A stretch of DNA of 64,000 nucleotides from Anaerolineae bacterium (lineage in GTDB: Bacteria; Chloroflexota; Anaerolineae; Promineifilales; Promineifilaceae), in NCBI GenBank assembly GCA_020848035.1, contig JADLAX010000100.1, positions 62,001-126,000 on the forward strand, read 5' to 3'. Position 1 is the stretch's first letter. Each line of letters opens with the position of its first letter. A program made the position numbers and the translations under genes. Under the pieces are notes generated by a model. It saw only the letters and a program-made list of their open reading frames with translations, did no database searches and was not told the DNA's origin. Below, in pieces: positions 48,981 to 57,736 of this stretch.

Positions 48981-51900
48981 TCAAAACTGTTCCATAGCGT
49001 CAAATAAGGCGGGCCGTCTGGCAAGATTAAAAACATCTGCACAGTAATAGGTGAACCCTTTGATTTCAATGGCAGAAACAGCAGCGCGCAAGGAAGGAAA
49101 CAAACTGCTTGGGTCCATGCTCCATAAAGGGTGGGCAGGAAGAATAACTTCTCTTGAGTGCCGCGTTTCAGCGCAGGGAAGCCCACCGTAGCCGGCACGT
49201 TCCCAACCAAATGCATCACAGAAACTGTCAACAAATTTTTCAGCCATGCCAGCCCAATAGCTTTTACTCAAATCGGGGAGGATGCCATTTCTGGCATAGC
49301 GAGCCATGTCCATAGCTAAACGCCAATCCAGCAATCCATGGTAGACCATGTTGCTGTAATCTTTGAGGCAGTCATAGCAGGCACTGTCACAATTTTTTTG
49401 GTGCACAGCGGTGGCCAACTGATACCCATTCTCGTCATCAATCATGTAATCAAGCAGCTGCCGAAACTCATCAGGCTGGCCAAGGAATGAGGCATAACCA
49501 GCCCCATTTTGGAGTGTGTCGGCCAAAAATAGTTCGGCACCGATGCCGGCGTTGTCTTCTCGAAAAGTGCGCAGACCAACACGCAGCTCATTGACATCAA
49601 CATCTAGACGCTTAGCAGCAGCACTGCGCAAGAAAAATCCAAAAGAATACCAGGCAGCCCTGCGACCAATGTGGCTAATATCGTTGCGATGGATCGGAGC
49701 TGGGCTGAAGTTAAGGTGCGTGTTCTGGTGCTTATTCCTTAGACCGACAAGCAAAACGTCCGTACGGGTGATTGATGCCAACGAATGAAATAAAGGTTCC
49801 TCAACTTCTTCAGGGACCGCTGGGGAATGTTCAGGGAATGCTTTGGCCACAACATATCCACCATCGTATGGTTGAAAGGCAAACTGCTCCCCATTGTTAT
49901 CATTTATTGCATAAATATCTTGCGGCCGTTTAGCCCAAATACGAGCGTTACCAACCTCTAGCCAACCGTCCGCCTTAATCGCAGCCGACATGCGAGGTCG
50001 CGAAGCATGGGGAGACCACTCAAAATTTCCGTCAAAGGAGCGTCCTTTGGCGCGGTAATCAATCATAAATCCCGTAGGCTCTGTTAAAGTCAACTGCCTA
50101 TATTCTGAAGGGCTGCCACATACAGGGCATTCAACTTGATTGTCATCAGGATTAACATCTAGCGATTGGCAATGGCCGCACAAACCGACAGGTACAGTTT
50201 GCCCGAATGGATCGCCCGTTTCCAGCTGGCTACCTTTAGGCGTGTAACTCACTACGCCAACGGCCGTATACACCGCCTTGTCTTTTACCGTTTCAGACCC
50301 CGGGGCAAACTGACTTATCGCAATATCTAAATCTCTATCTACGACACCTTTCTCTGGTGGCCAGGGATAAGGTTTCTTGGGGAGGTTATGGAACAAATGG
50401 CGTACCCGTGTTGGAAAACCAAACATGGGTAGCCAGCCAGCATTGGCTAACCTTTCGCTCAAATCAATCTGGGTTAAGCCAGGATTTTGACAAGCTTCAT
50501 CCAACTTGTTCGGCAATTCATCAATAATCCAATTTATAAGCGCATTCTTTTCACTGCGAAGACTTGTCGGCGTCTGTCGCAGCAAGTTGTCCGCAATATG
50601 CGCAATTTCCTGGCGATGATTTTCGAGCCAATTCACGACAATGGCTTTTCGGCCATCATCCCAACGGTCGGCCCGTCCAAACTGCCCATGCACATTGGTG
50701 TTTCGTTCATTGTCATCAAACTGAATGGCAGCCTTAAACGCGAGGCGTAATGCTTCAGCACTCAAAACGCGACGCACGATTTCTATTCTCTCTAAATCCA
50801 GGTAAGGTGGTGGAGGCGGCTCACTGGTAATACGATCAATATGGTCAAAATAAAACTCATCATGGCTGCGACCACGGCAGACCGTCAGGGCAAACGATAT
50901 GCCAGAGCCACGTCGCCCGGCACGCCCCACACGCTGTTGGTAATTGAACCGCATTGGTGGAACGTTAGACATCATGACTGCCAAGAGGCTACCAATATCC
51001 ACCCCTGCTTCCATTGTTGTGGTAACGCTGAGCAAATCTACGCCGCTCGTTAGCTTAACTTCATTGTCAATAACTACATTTTGGAACCACCGCTGGCGAG
51101 CCTGAGAATCTTCTCTGTTGGTTTGGCCGGTTAATTCCTCACAGTGCAGCCGGAAAGGTTCTTTTGCTTCTTCACTCGCCAGATATTCATAATAATTCCG
51201 CTCTTCCCCTAAGAGGGTTTCTAATGGCTCACCAATTGTGGGTAATGAAGCCAGACAGTCAGTGTCGGTGCAAACCCCGCCAGCCGGATGCAGATGAATG
51301 CGTCTGCACTGTGGGCAGCGATAATAAAGGCCCCCTGCTCCTCGCAGATGGAGGGCGGCCATCTTTAGCAGAAATTGGTCACTTAATGTTTCTGTTCGGG
51401 TGAGTACATCCGTAACGACTTCTGCTAATATGGCCGTATCAATACCCTGCTTTTTACTAACAGCTTCATAATAACGTTTCAGATAACCAGGCTGGTTGCT
51501 GCCAGTGGCCTTGGAGGTTGAGCGATCAAAACGAAAGCGACCGCCAAGAATACGAATTGTTGAATCACAAACTTCTTGAAGGAGGGCTGGAGAGACCGTT
51601 TTGCTATGTTGAGTAATGTCAAAATTCGGATTGAAGGTGCAGGTACCTAACCCAATTCCTTCGAAACCACCCTGCATACCAGTTAGCAGGATGTCGACCA
51701 GGTTATCTAACAATGCATCCAACAGCCGGTTATGGAAAGTTGTTTTTTCTGAGGTCATTTCCCCTGGTTGCCGGAATCGGGGAAGCGCCAAAGAAAAATC
51801 ATAAACGGCCGTCCAGCTCCGCCACTCTTGCGCTTCATAGAAGCCGCGCAAATGGTAATCTGGCCCAGCTGGATTCAAACCCAAATTTAACAGTTCCCGC

Positions 51901-54521
51901 TCAACCGTCTGCCGGATATTGGGAACAAGGGGAACTGGGGCATCAATGCGAGACATGGCCCGGTAGGCTAACGCCTGGTGCCTTTCATTGGCCCGATTTT
52001 GGGTCACACGCTCCAGAGCCAATGCTTCCTCTGGGTAGTCTCTTTCAAATTTCTCAGCAAGCATTGCCTCGACTTGAGAAAGAGGCTGCTGCTTGGTGGA
52101 TTTAACAAACGCTTTGACATCCGCTCCGGCCTGACCTGGTACATGACTCACTATTTGCCGCACCAGGTCAAGATAATGGTTTTGCTCTATCCCGGCCGAA
52201 AGTTTGGCCGCATCCTGGCGACTATCTGAAAATAGCACCAGTTTTCGAGCTTCCTCATTTTGCGGCAGGGTACGCAGCAAAGCATCAGCTAGCACCTGGT
52301 TCATTTTGGCGAAACCAGTCACCTGATAGCCTATTGGGGATCGGGCACGCGCAGGATGGGTTACTTCGCGTAAATTCCCGTCTGGTTCCATAGGAGAACC
52401 TTCGCGATTATCACCACAGCGGGGGCAAACAATAGGAAACGGTGGTAGCTTTCCCAGCTCTTCTGGGTCGGCCTGTACGTTATATATCCAACCAGTAGGG
52501 GGAAGCGCACCCATACGCCCTAGCTGGATCTGCCCGGCTTGAGGATTTAATGTCGCTTTTTTGAACTCAAACCTAAAGTTGGCTCGATTCCAGATAAGTG
52601 AATTGTTTGGCGTGGGCGTCAAAGGCGATTTTGTGGAAGGCCAGTAAAGGCCATAATTGTCGCACCGCTTTTTAGTGTGCGCCTTATCGGGAATACCCTC
52701 CAGATTGGGAATCTCGGGGTAAAGGAACCAGCTTTGTCCGTCCGCATCAATATTGCGATAGCCTCCCAGAAAAACTTCGCCACAGGTTTGACAATAAAGC
52801 AATTCCCAAACGCGAGCCCCACATTCGCAGCGCACGCGTGGCTGCATGTAAAGTTTGCCCACGGGTCGATTTTCAGCTCTAAATTCCGGGGCAACAGCCG
52901 AACACGCCGGATCGATGCAGGCAAAGATTCCCAACATGCTGCGGAAGAAGTTGTGAGCACGAACTGGTAATAACGGCCGTACTTCACCGGTAAGCGGGTC
53001 TTTCGTTTTTGCCATAGTTAAGGCTGTTAGTAGACCAGCGACGGCGTGCCGGGCATCAGTGTCTTCACTCCCAAAGAGGATTTTTGCCAATTGGGAGAGG
53101 CTGCGAGTTTGTGTTTCGCCGTTCACGCGGCAGGCATCCATGACAGCGGCATGCAAGCCACTACCCACCAAAGCTGCGCCAAGCGCCAGCTCAACATTCT
53201 CTTCATTTAATCTAGGGACAAGTTTTGAAATGAGCTGCCATTGCGACGCTGGATCGATTTGATTATCTCTTTTTTGATTCTCAAAATGGAACTGAGCCAA
53301 AGCAGCCTGATGTGTTCGGTAATCGCTTTTCACAGAGGCCGCAGGCCACTGACGGTGTCCGGTAATAATCGCAAACTGCTCCGCATCAACCCCAAAAAAT
53401 TCGCGAATATATTTTCGACCCGGTTCATTGTTTTCTAACGAGGCACTGGCCGCAATAAAGCGAAGCTGAGACGGCCGTTCCCACAACCCTAACCGCATCA
53501 ATAATTTCCGCAGCAAATAAGCAACCTCAGTACCCGGTGTCCCTCGGTACATATGAAGCTCATCAATCACCAGGGTAAACAGATTACGTTCATCGCTTGC
53601 CAGCCATTGGCGCGTTTGCTCAATAATGGGAGATTCATCGTCACGCAGCAGCATGATGTTGAGCATGCTGTAGTTGGTGATCAGAATGTCGGGCGGAAAA
53701 TCCTGCATATCCCACCGCGTGAGCATTTCCGCGCCATCGACCTGAGGGAAAAAATACCGCTTTTCCTCATCGTCACGGACGTTCTCCGCTGTTTTTGCCG
53801 TATCGGCCAGGGTGCGGCGCAGTTGGTTCTGCCGATTACGGGCGTATTCTCTTTTTCCAGAAATCGGTGTTTGGCCCGTATAACGGCCAAAGTAAAAACG
53901 ATTCCCCTGCCGGTTGGCCCTCAGCCAACGGCGAGCACCTGAACTATCCAGAGCCTTGCGCAGCCGCTGCATCTGGTCTTCAACAAGGGCATTCATTGGA
54001 TATAAAATCAGCGCCCGAACCGCTGCCGGGCGTTGCTCATGCTGCCGTTGGGATTCATATGGTTTGCCCAGCTGCCACCATTTTTGAGTCGGTGAAGGGT
54101 GTCCCGGTTTTTCCCAGCGCCGCGATTCGTCAATTAACTGGCTAACAATTGGAATCAAGAAAGATTCTGTTTTTCCAGAACCCGTCCCAGCGGTAGTAAT
54201 AACATGCTGCCCTTGCTGATAGGAGGCTACAGCCTGGAGCTGGTGTTTGTACAGTCGGGAAAATTCAAACAAACCTTGTGGGGCAAACTCAGTTAGCTCG
54301 GTGGGAAGGTTTAGGCTTGGAACGGCCGTTGCAAAATCCTGGTCTGCATATTCATAAGGCGGCACAATCTCAATGAAAGGCTCTCGATATAACTTACCAT
54401 CTCCATCTAGAAGCTGCTTTCTTTCAGCCGCCAGCTGTGGGTGACGCAGGGCAAAACGGCTGTTGATATACATGAAATAATGTTGTTTGAGGGTGTCAAA
54501 AACGGTGAAGGGATCGTTCAA
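48981..54521 (-). CDS. 1846-aa superfamily 2 helicase with DUF1998-type C-terminus (DruE-like class)
   Basis: TTAGTGSGKTESFLIPI; LFTLVIDELHMYRG; FIAASASLENN; TTTMEAGVDIGSLLAVMMSNVPPMRFNYQQRVGRAGRRGSG; CDSACYDCLKDYSNMVYHGLLDWRLAMDMA. Confidence 0.85.
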   Translation of the reverse strand: MNDPFTVFDTLKQHYFMYINSRFALRHPQLAAERKQLLDGDGKLYREPFIEIVPPYEYADQDFATAVPSLNLPTELTEFAPQGLFEFSRLYKHQLQAVASYQQGQHVITTAGTGSGKTESFLIPIVSQLIDESRRWEKPGHPSPTQKWWQLGKPYESQRQHEQRPAAVRALILYPMNALVEDQMQRLRKALDSSGARRWLRANRQGNRFYFGRYTGQTPISGKREYARNRQNQLRRTLADTAKTAENVRDDEEKRYFFPQVDGAEMLTRWDMQDFPPDILITNYSMLNIMLLRDDESPIIEQTRQWLASDERNLFTLVIDELHMYRGTPGTEVAYLLRKLLMRLGLWERPSQLRFIAASASLENNEPGRKYIREFFGVDAEQFAIITGHRQWPAASVKSDYRTHQAALAQFHFENQKRDNQIDPASQWQLISKLVPRLNEENVELALGAALVGSGLHAAVMDACRVNGETQTRSLSQLAKILFGSEDTDARHAVAGLLTALTMAKTKDPLTGEVRPLLPVRAHNFFRSMLGIFACIDPACSAVAPEFRAENRPVGKLYMQPRVRCECGARVWELLYCQTCGEVFLGGYRNIDADGQSWFLYPEIPNLEGIPDKAHTKKRCDNYGLYWPSTKSPLTPTPNNSLIWNRANFRFEFKKATLNPQAGQIQLGRMGALPPTGWIYNVQADPEELGKLPPFPIVCPRCGDNREGSPMEPDGNLREVTHPARARSPIGYQVTGFAKMNQVLADALLRTLPQNEEARKLVLFSDSRQDAAKLSAGIEQNHYLDLVRQIVSHVPGQAGADVKAFVKSTKQQPLSQVEAMLAEKFERDYPEEALALERVTQNRANERHQALAYRAMSRIDAPVPLVPNIRQTVERELLNLGLNPAGPDYHLRGFYEAQEWRSWTAVYDFSLALPRFRQPGEMTSEKTTFHNRLLDALLDNLVDILLTGMQGGFEGIGLGTCTFNPNFDITQHSKTVSPALLQEVCDSTIRILGGRFRFDRSTSKATGSNQPGYLKRYYEAVSKKQGIDTAILAEVVTDVLTRTETLSDQFLLKMAALHLRGAGGLYYRCPQCRRIHLHPAGGVCTDTDCLASLPTIGEPLETLLGEERNYYEYLASEEAKEPFRLHCEELTGQTNREDSQARQRWFQNVVIDNEVKLTSGVDLLSVTTTMEAGVDIGSLLAVMMSNVPPMRFNYQQRVGRAGRRGSGISFALTVCRGRSHDEFYFDHIDRITSEPPPPPYLDLERIEIVRRVLSAEALRLAFKAAIQFDDNERNTNVHGQFGRADRWDDGRKAIVVNWLENHRQEIAHIADNLLRQTPTSLRSEKNALINWIIDELPNKLDEACQNPGLTQIDLSERLANAGWLPMFGFPTRVRHLFHNLPKKPYPWPPEKGVVDRDLDIAISQFAPGSETVKDKAVYTAVGVVSYTPKGSQLETGDPFGQTVPVGLCGHCQSLDVNPDDNQVECPVCGSPSEYRQLTLTEPTGFMIDYRAKGRSFDGNFEWSPHASRPRMSAAIKADGWLEVGNARIWAKRPQDIYAINDNNGEQFAFQPYDGGYVVAKAFPEHSPAVPEEVEEPLFHSLASITRTDVLLVGLRNKHQNTHLNFSPAPIHRNDISHIGRRAAWYSFGFFLRSAAAKRLDVDVNELRVGLRTFREDNAGIGAELFLADTLQNGAGYASFLGQPDEFRQLLDYMIDDENGYQLATAVHQKNCDSACYDCLKDYSNMVYHGLLDWRLAMDMARYARNGILPDLSKSYWAGMAEKFVDSFCDAFGWERAGYGGLPCAETRHSREVILPAHPLWSMDPSSLFPSLRAAVSAIEIKGFTYYCADVFNLARRPALFDAMEQF

Positions 54522-55396
54522 TGCCTGCCTTCCTGATGCAACTTATGCAGCAGATGGCCCGCCACTTCTGGGGGAATCTGCGAATAGATATGCTGAAACT
54601 GAACAAATTGGGGCAAGGCGCCAGAACAAAGTGTTGCGGCTCGGGCAAACAGCGGGGGCAAAATGGAGCTGGCGGGAACAGTTAAGGTTTCAGCAGCGGG
54701 ATTATAGTCAAAAGCCACACGGTTATGCTGATGAAGCCAAATAAAAATGCCAATATATACCGGCGTTTTCAGTGTGGTTCCATTCAGTTTCAGCCGGTAA
54801 TCGCGATGAAAATGCGTATATCGGTAAAAGCCTGGGGCGCTATCATCTTCGACTTCCAGCCAGCGCAGCAGCGCTTCACTGTAGCGCTCTGTTTTGTACC
54901 CGCGTGGCGCAGACTCCTCAGGACATAGCGTCAAATATTGAGACACATCGGGCAGAACCTCTAACAATCTTTGCGCTGCATCCACCTGGCTGTTTAGATT
55001 CAGCCTGCTGGCCAACTGCTCACCGACAGTTGTCGAAGGGGCCGTTACGGAAACAACATCTGGCCCTTTCTCTTGGGTTTGAATCGTCATTTCACAATCT
55101 AATCGTTCACACCACTCGGCCAGGTTTTTGAGCAGTTTTGGGGACCGCCGTCCACACAGCACGCCTTTAAGCTGATCTGGGCGTTTGAGCCAAGCAATGG
55201 TAGGCTCGCAAACAGACCAGCGCATATCCCCTTCAAATGAAAACTCAGCATGCCCCAGGGAGCTTAAATGACGCGCCTTAACTGATCGATATAGTTCGTC
55301 CTCTTCGCTTGAAAGATAATCCAGCGCTTGCCGAAATTGTGCCCAGCGACCCTGCCCTAGCTCACTTAAATAGTCCAAAAGCAAGTTGTCATTCAT
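54518..55396 (-). CDS. Uncharacterised partner protein of the helicase operon
   Basis: 292 aa; 4-bp overlaps with both neighbours indicate translational coupling. Confidence 0.75.
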   Translation of the reverse strand: MNDNLLLDYLSELGQGRWAQFRQALDYLSSEEDELYRSVKARHLSSLGHAEFSFEGDMRWSVCEPTIAWLKRPDQLKGVLCGRRSPKLLKNLAEWCERLDCEMTIQTQEKGPDVVSVTAPSTTVGEQLASRLNLNSQVDAAQRLLEVLPDVSQYLTLCPEESAPRGYKTERYSEALLRWLEVEDDSAPGFYRYTHFHRDYRLKLNGTTLKTPVYIGIFIWLHQHNRVAFDYNPAAETLTVPASSILPPLFARAATLCSGALPQFVQFQHIYSQIPPEVAGHLLHKLHQEGRH

Positions 55397-57510
55397 CGCA
55401 AGCTCCGAGCGACCTCACCATAGTGAAGCCATATCTTGGCCCAGCGACGATGCTTCGCACCCAGCTTGCGGGACAAATTTCGCTTACTGGCCCAATGGAC
55501 CCAGCCCTCCATATTTTCTGGTGATTCAATAGTGCTTATGGCTTTTTCTGGCTCGCCAAACGGCCGTAACGTCACGTTTTTCCGATGCGAAATGGTAATA
55601 AGCCACTGCGGACAAAAAGGCACCTGAACCTTATACCCTTGCAGATAATCCCCTGCCTGCCATTCTGGTAATGCGGTTGGCAGCTCAGGTTCAAAAATTT
55701 CTCCTGGTGAACGCCCCAAAATAAGGTACTGCCTGGCACCGTAGGGCAAGATAACGGAATAAATTCGTGCCGGCGGCGGATCCTTGGGGGAATGAAGAAT
55801 GTGGGTGCCAGAAATAATAATTGTCCCAGAAGAAATGTTCTCTGCCGCGGGCAGTTCAGAGAGGGTCAAAGACAACGGTTCAAAGCTTGTATCATTCGTT
55901 CGCGCAAAAGCGTAGCCCCAGCGGGGCAAACGGTCAGTGGCTAATAAATTGTTGCCCGGATTGCTAATGGCAAATGTCGCCTTCCGCTCGCCAATTTGCA
56001 GCGTGTGGTTTCCCTCTGCCAGGTTGTAAGTACGTAAGTCGATCACTTGGGTGCCAGAAACGGCCGTTTCAACTTCACGCCCGTTCAAAAGGAGCGGCAT
56101 AGGAACCTCTGTAGAAATAATGGCCTCGGGTTCACCCCCTTTTAGCCAAACGCCCCGCTTTAACGTTAAGCCGCCGGAAAGTCGGATGCCTGCTTGTGAC
56201 GTTGGAATCAGGCATTCCAGTTCTTCTTGGACTACGTGGGAGGTTTTTGTGATCCGCACATTGGTAAAGCATATCCAATTTGAATAGATTGCATTACGAC
56301 TAGAAAGCATCGTCCAGCCGGGATCTGCATTTTGTTTTAGATATGTTTCTACCGTACCCTGTATGGATTGATGGCACAAAAGAAGGTGCTTCTCGCCAAG
56401 CGTGACGCGACTACAGGCTAACCATCCTCCTAATTCTGAATTCATATCCTGACGCAAAGAGACCAGGCGAGTATTGGCCAGCTTGAAATGGTAACGGCCG
56501 TTTTGCAGCTCAATGGGCCGTCGCGTTAACCACTGGGCCAGATAACACGTTCCTAACGGTTGAAACCATTCCGATCTCCCTTCGCGAACAAGCGTTTCGG
56601 AACCATAAACCCCCTCAGGAAAATCTAACGGAGCACGGGGGTGGAGCGCCAGTTCAAAGCTGCGGCGGTTTAACTGAAAAAACTGAAGAACAATTTCGGC
56701 CGTACGTGTACCATCCCGGCGAATTGTTTTACTGCCATCCCAGTTTTGGTAATAGTATAGCGCCATATCGGCCACGGCCTGGATATGTTCTTTTCTATTG
56801 GCTTCGAAGACAAGCTTGAGCTGCTTTGAAAAGGAGCAGGTGGTTCGACTGACCCAAATTCCCAACTGCTGCTTGAAAAATGCGGAATCAATATTTTCCT
56901 CGCCGGGTTGGAGGCCACACCAATGGTAGAAATCTGCCAGTTCATCAATGTCCGTACGTCGCATCAACGCTTGGGAGATAGGATAGCCAACGTGTCGTTT
57001 GTAAAGGGTGTTAGTTGCAGTGGGCAGGCCAAGCTTGCCTTGCAGGTCTTCTTTTAACCAATCGTGTAAGCGTTCCCATATTTTCTCAAATTCATCAAAT
57101 CCAGGTGGTTGGCCTCGGCGCGATAGGCACAGCAATTCATTTAAACGAACGTAATAGTTGCTGCTGGTAACCTCTAAAGAATCATCCACGTTCATTTCGG
57201 TGGCTGCCAGAACACAAAGGCTTAACAAGCCAATGAACGGTGGGGGCGTAGTGGGATCACTCTTTAACTTTGTTTCCCAAAGGCGCCAGTGGAAGAACTT
57301 AAAGAAAGGTTGGGCTTTATCGACCTTAAACAATATTCGCGATTTCACAGCTTGAATAAAATCTTCGCGAGCGGTTTCGGGCGAGAGCGAATACTCTAGC
57401 GCAATCTCCTGTAAACATTGGTGATCCACAAAAAGGTAGACAGGTTTATGAGCTTGCTGAACGTTGAAGAACTTCGCTGATATGGCACGATTCCAATCAT
57501 CATAGTCCAT
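55393..57510 (-). CDS. Uncharacterised first gene of the helicase operon
   Basis: 705 aa, MDYDDWNRAISAKFFNVQQAHKPVYLFVDHQCL...; stop overlaps next start. Confidence 0.75.
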   Translation of the reverse strand: MDYDDWNRAISAKFFNVQQAHKPVYLFVDHQCLQEIALEYSLSPETAREDFIQAVKSRILFKVDKAQPFFKFFHWRLWETKLKSDPTTPPPFIGLLSLCVLAATEMNVDDSLEVTSSNYYVRLNELLCLSRRGQPPGFDEFEKIWERLHDWLKEDLQGKLGLPTATNTLYKRHVGYPISQALMRRTDIDELADFYHWCGLQPGEENIDSAFFKQQLGIWVSRTTCSFSKQLKLVFEANRKEHIQAVADMALYYYQNWDGSKTIRRDGTRTAEIVLQFFQLNRRSFELALHPRAPLDFPEGVYGSETLVREGRSEWFQPLGTCYLAQWLTRRPIELQNGRYHFKLANTRLVSLRQDMNSELGGWLACSRVTLGEKHLLLCHQSIQGTVETYLKQNADPGWTMLSSRNAIYSNWICFTNVRITKTSHVVQEELECLIPTSQAGIRLSGGLTLKRGVWLKGGEPEAIISTEVPMPLLLNGREVETAVSGTQVIDLRTYNLAEGNHTLQIGERKATFAISNPGNNLLATDRLPRWGYAFARTNDTSFEPLSLTLSELPAAENISSGTIIISGTHILHSPKDPPPARIYSVILPYGARQYLILGRSPGEIFEPELPTALPEWQAGDYLQGYKVQVPFCPQWLITISHRKNVTLRPFGEPEKAISTIESPENMEGWVHWASKRNLSRKLGAKHRRWAKIWLHYGEVARSLR

Positions 57511-57736
57511 GATCTGAAAGTTTACGGGTAGTTCCTGATAATCTTTCTTACAATCTTTGCATTGCTTTTAGTTTCCATATATTGAGGTAGTCATCCAGGA
57601 AATTGCCTCAATTCCGAAGCGAAGCTTTAGAAAAGACCGCGCGATTGATGGCAGATTTTGGTACCGTAAGATGGAATTTCCAACTGAATTGTGTATCATA
57701 TAAAAATTATCGTGCAAACTGTTGGAAGAAACCGAA

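Noticed and set aside
48981-57510. Naming the operon Druantia or DISARM
   Set aside because: Only the helicase class matches; the two partner genes could not be matched to the known subunits without a profile search.
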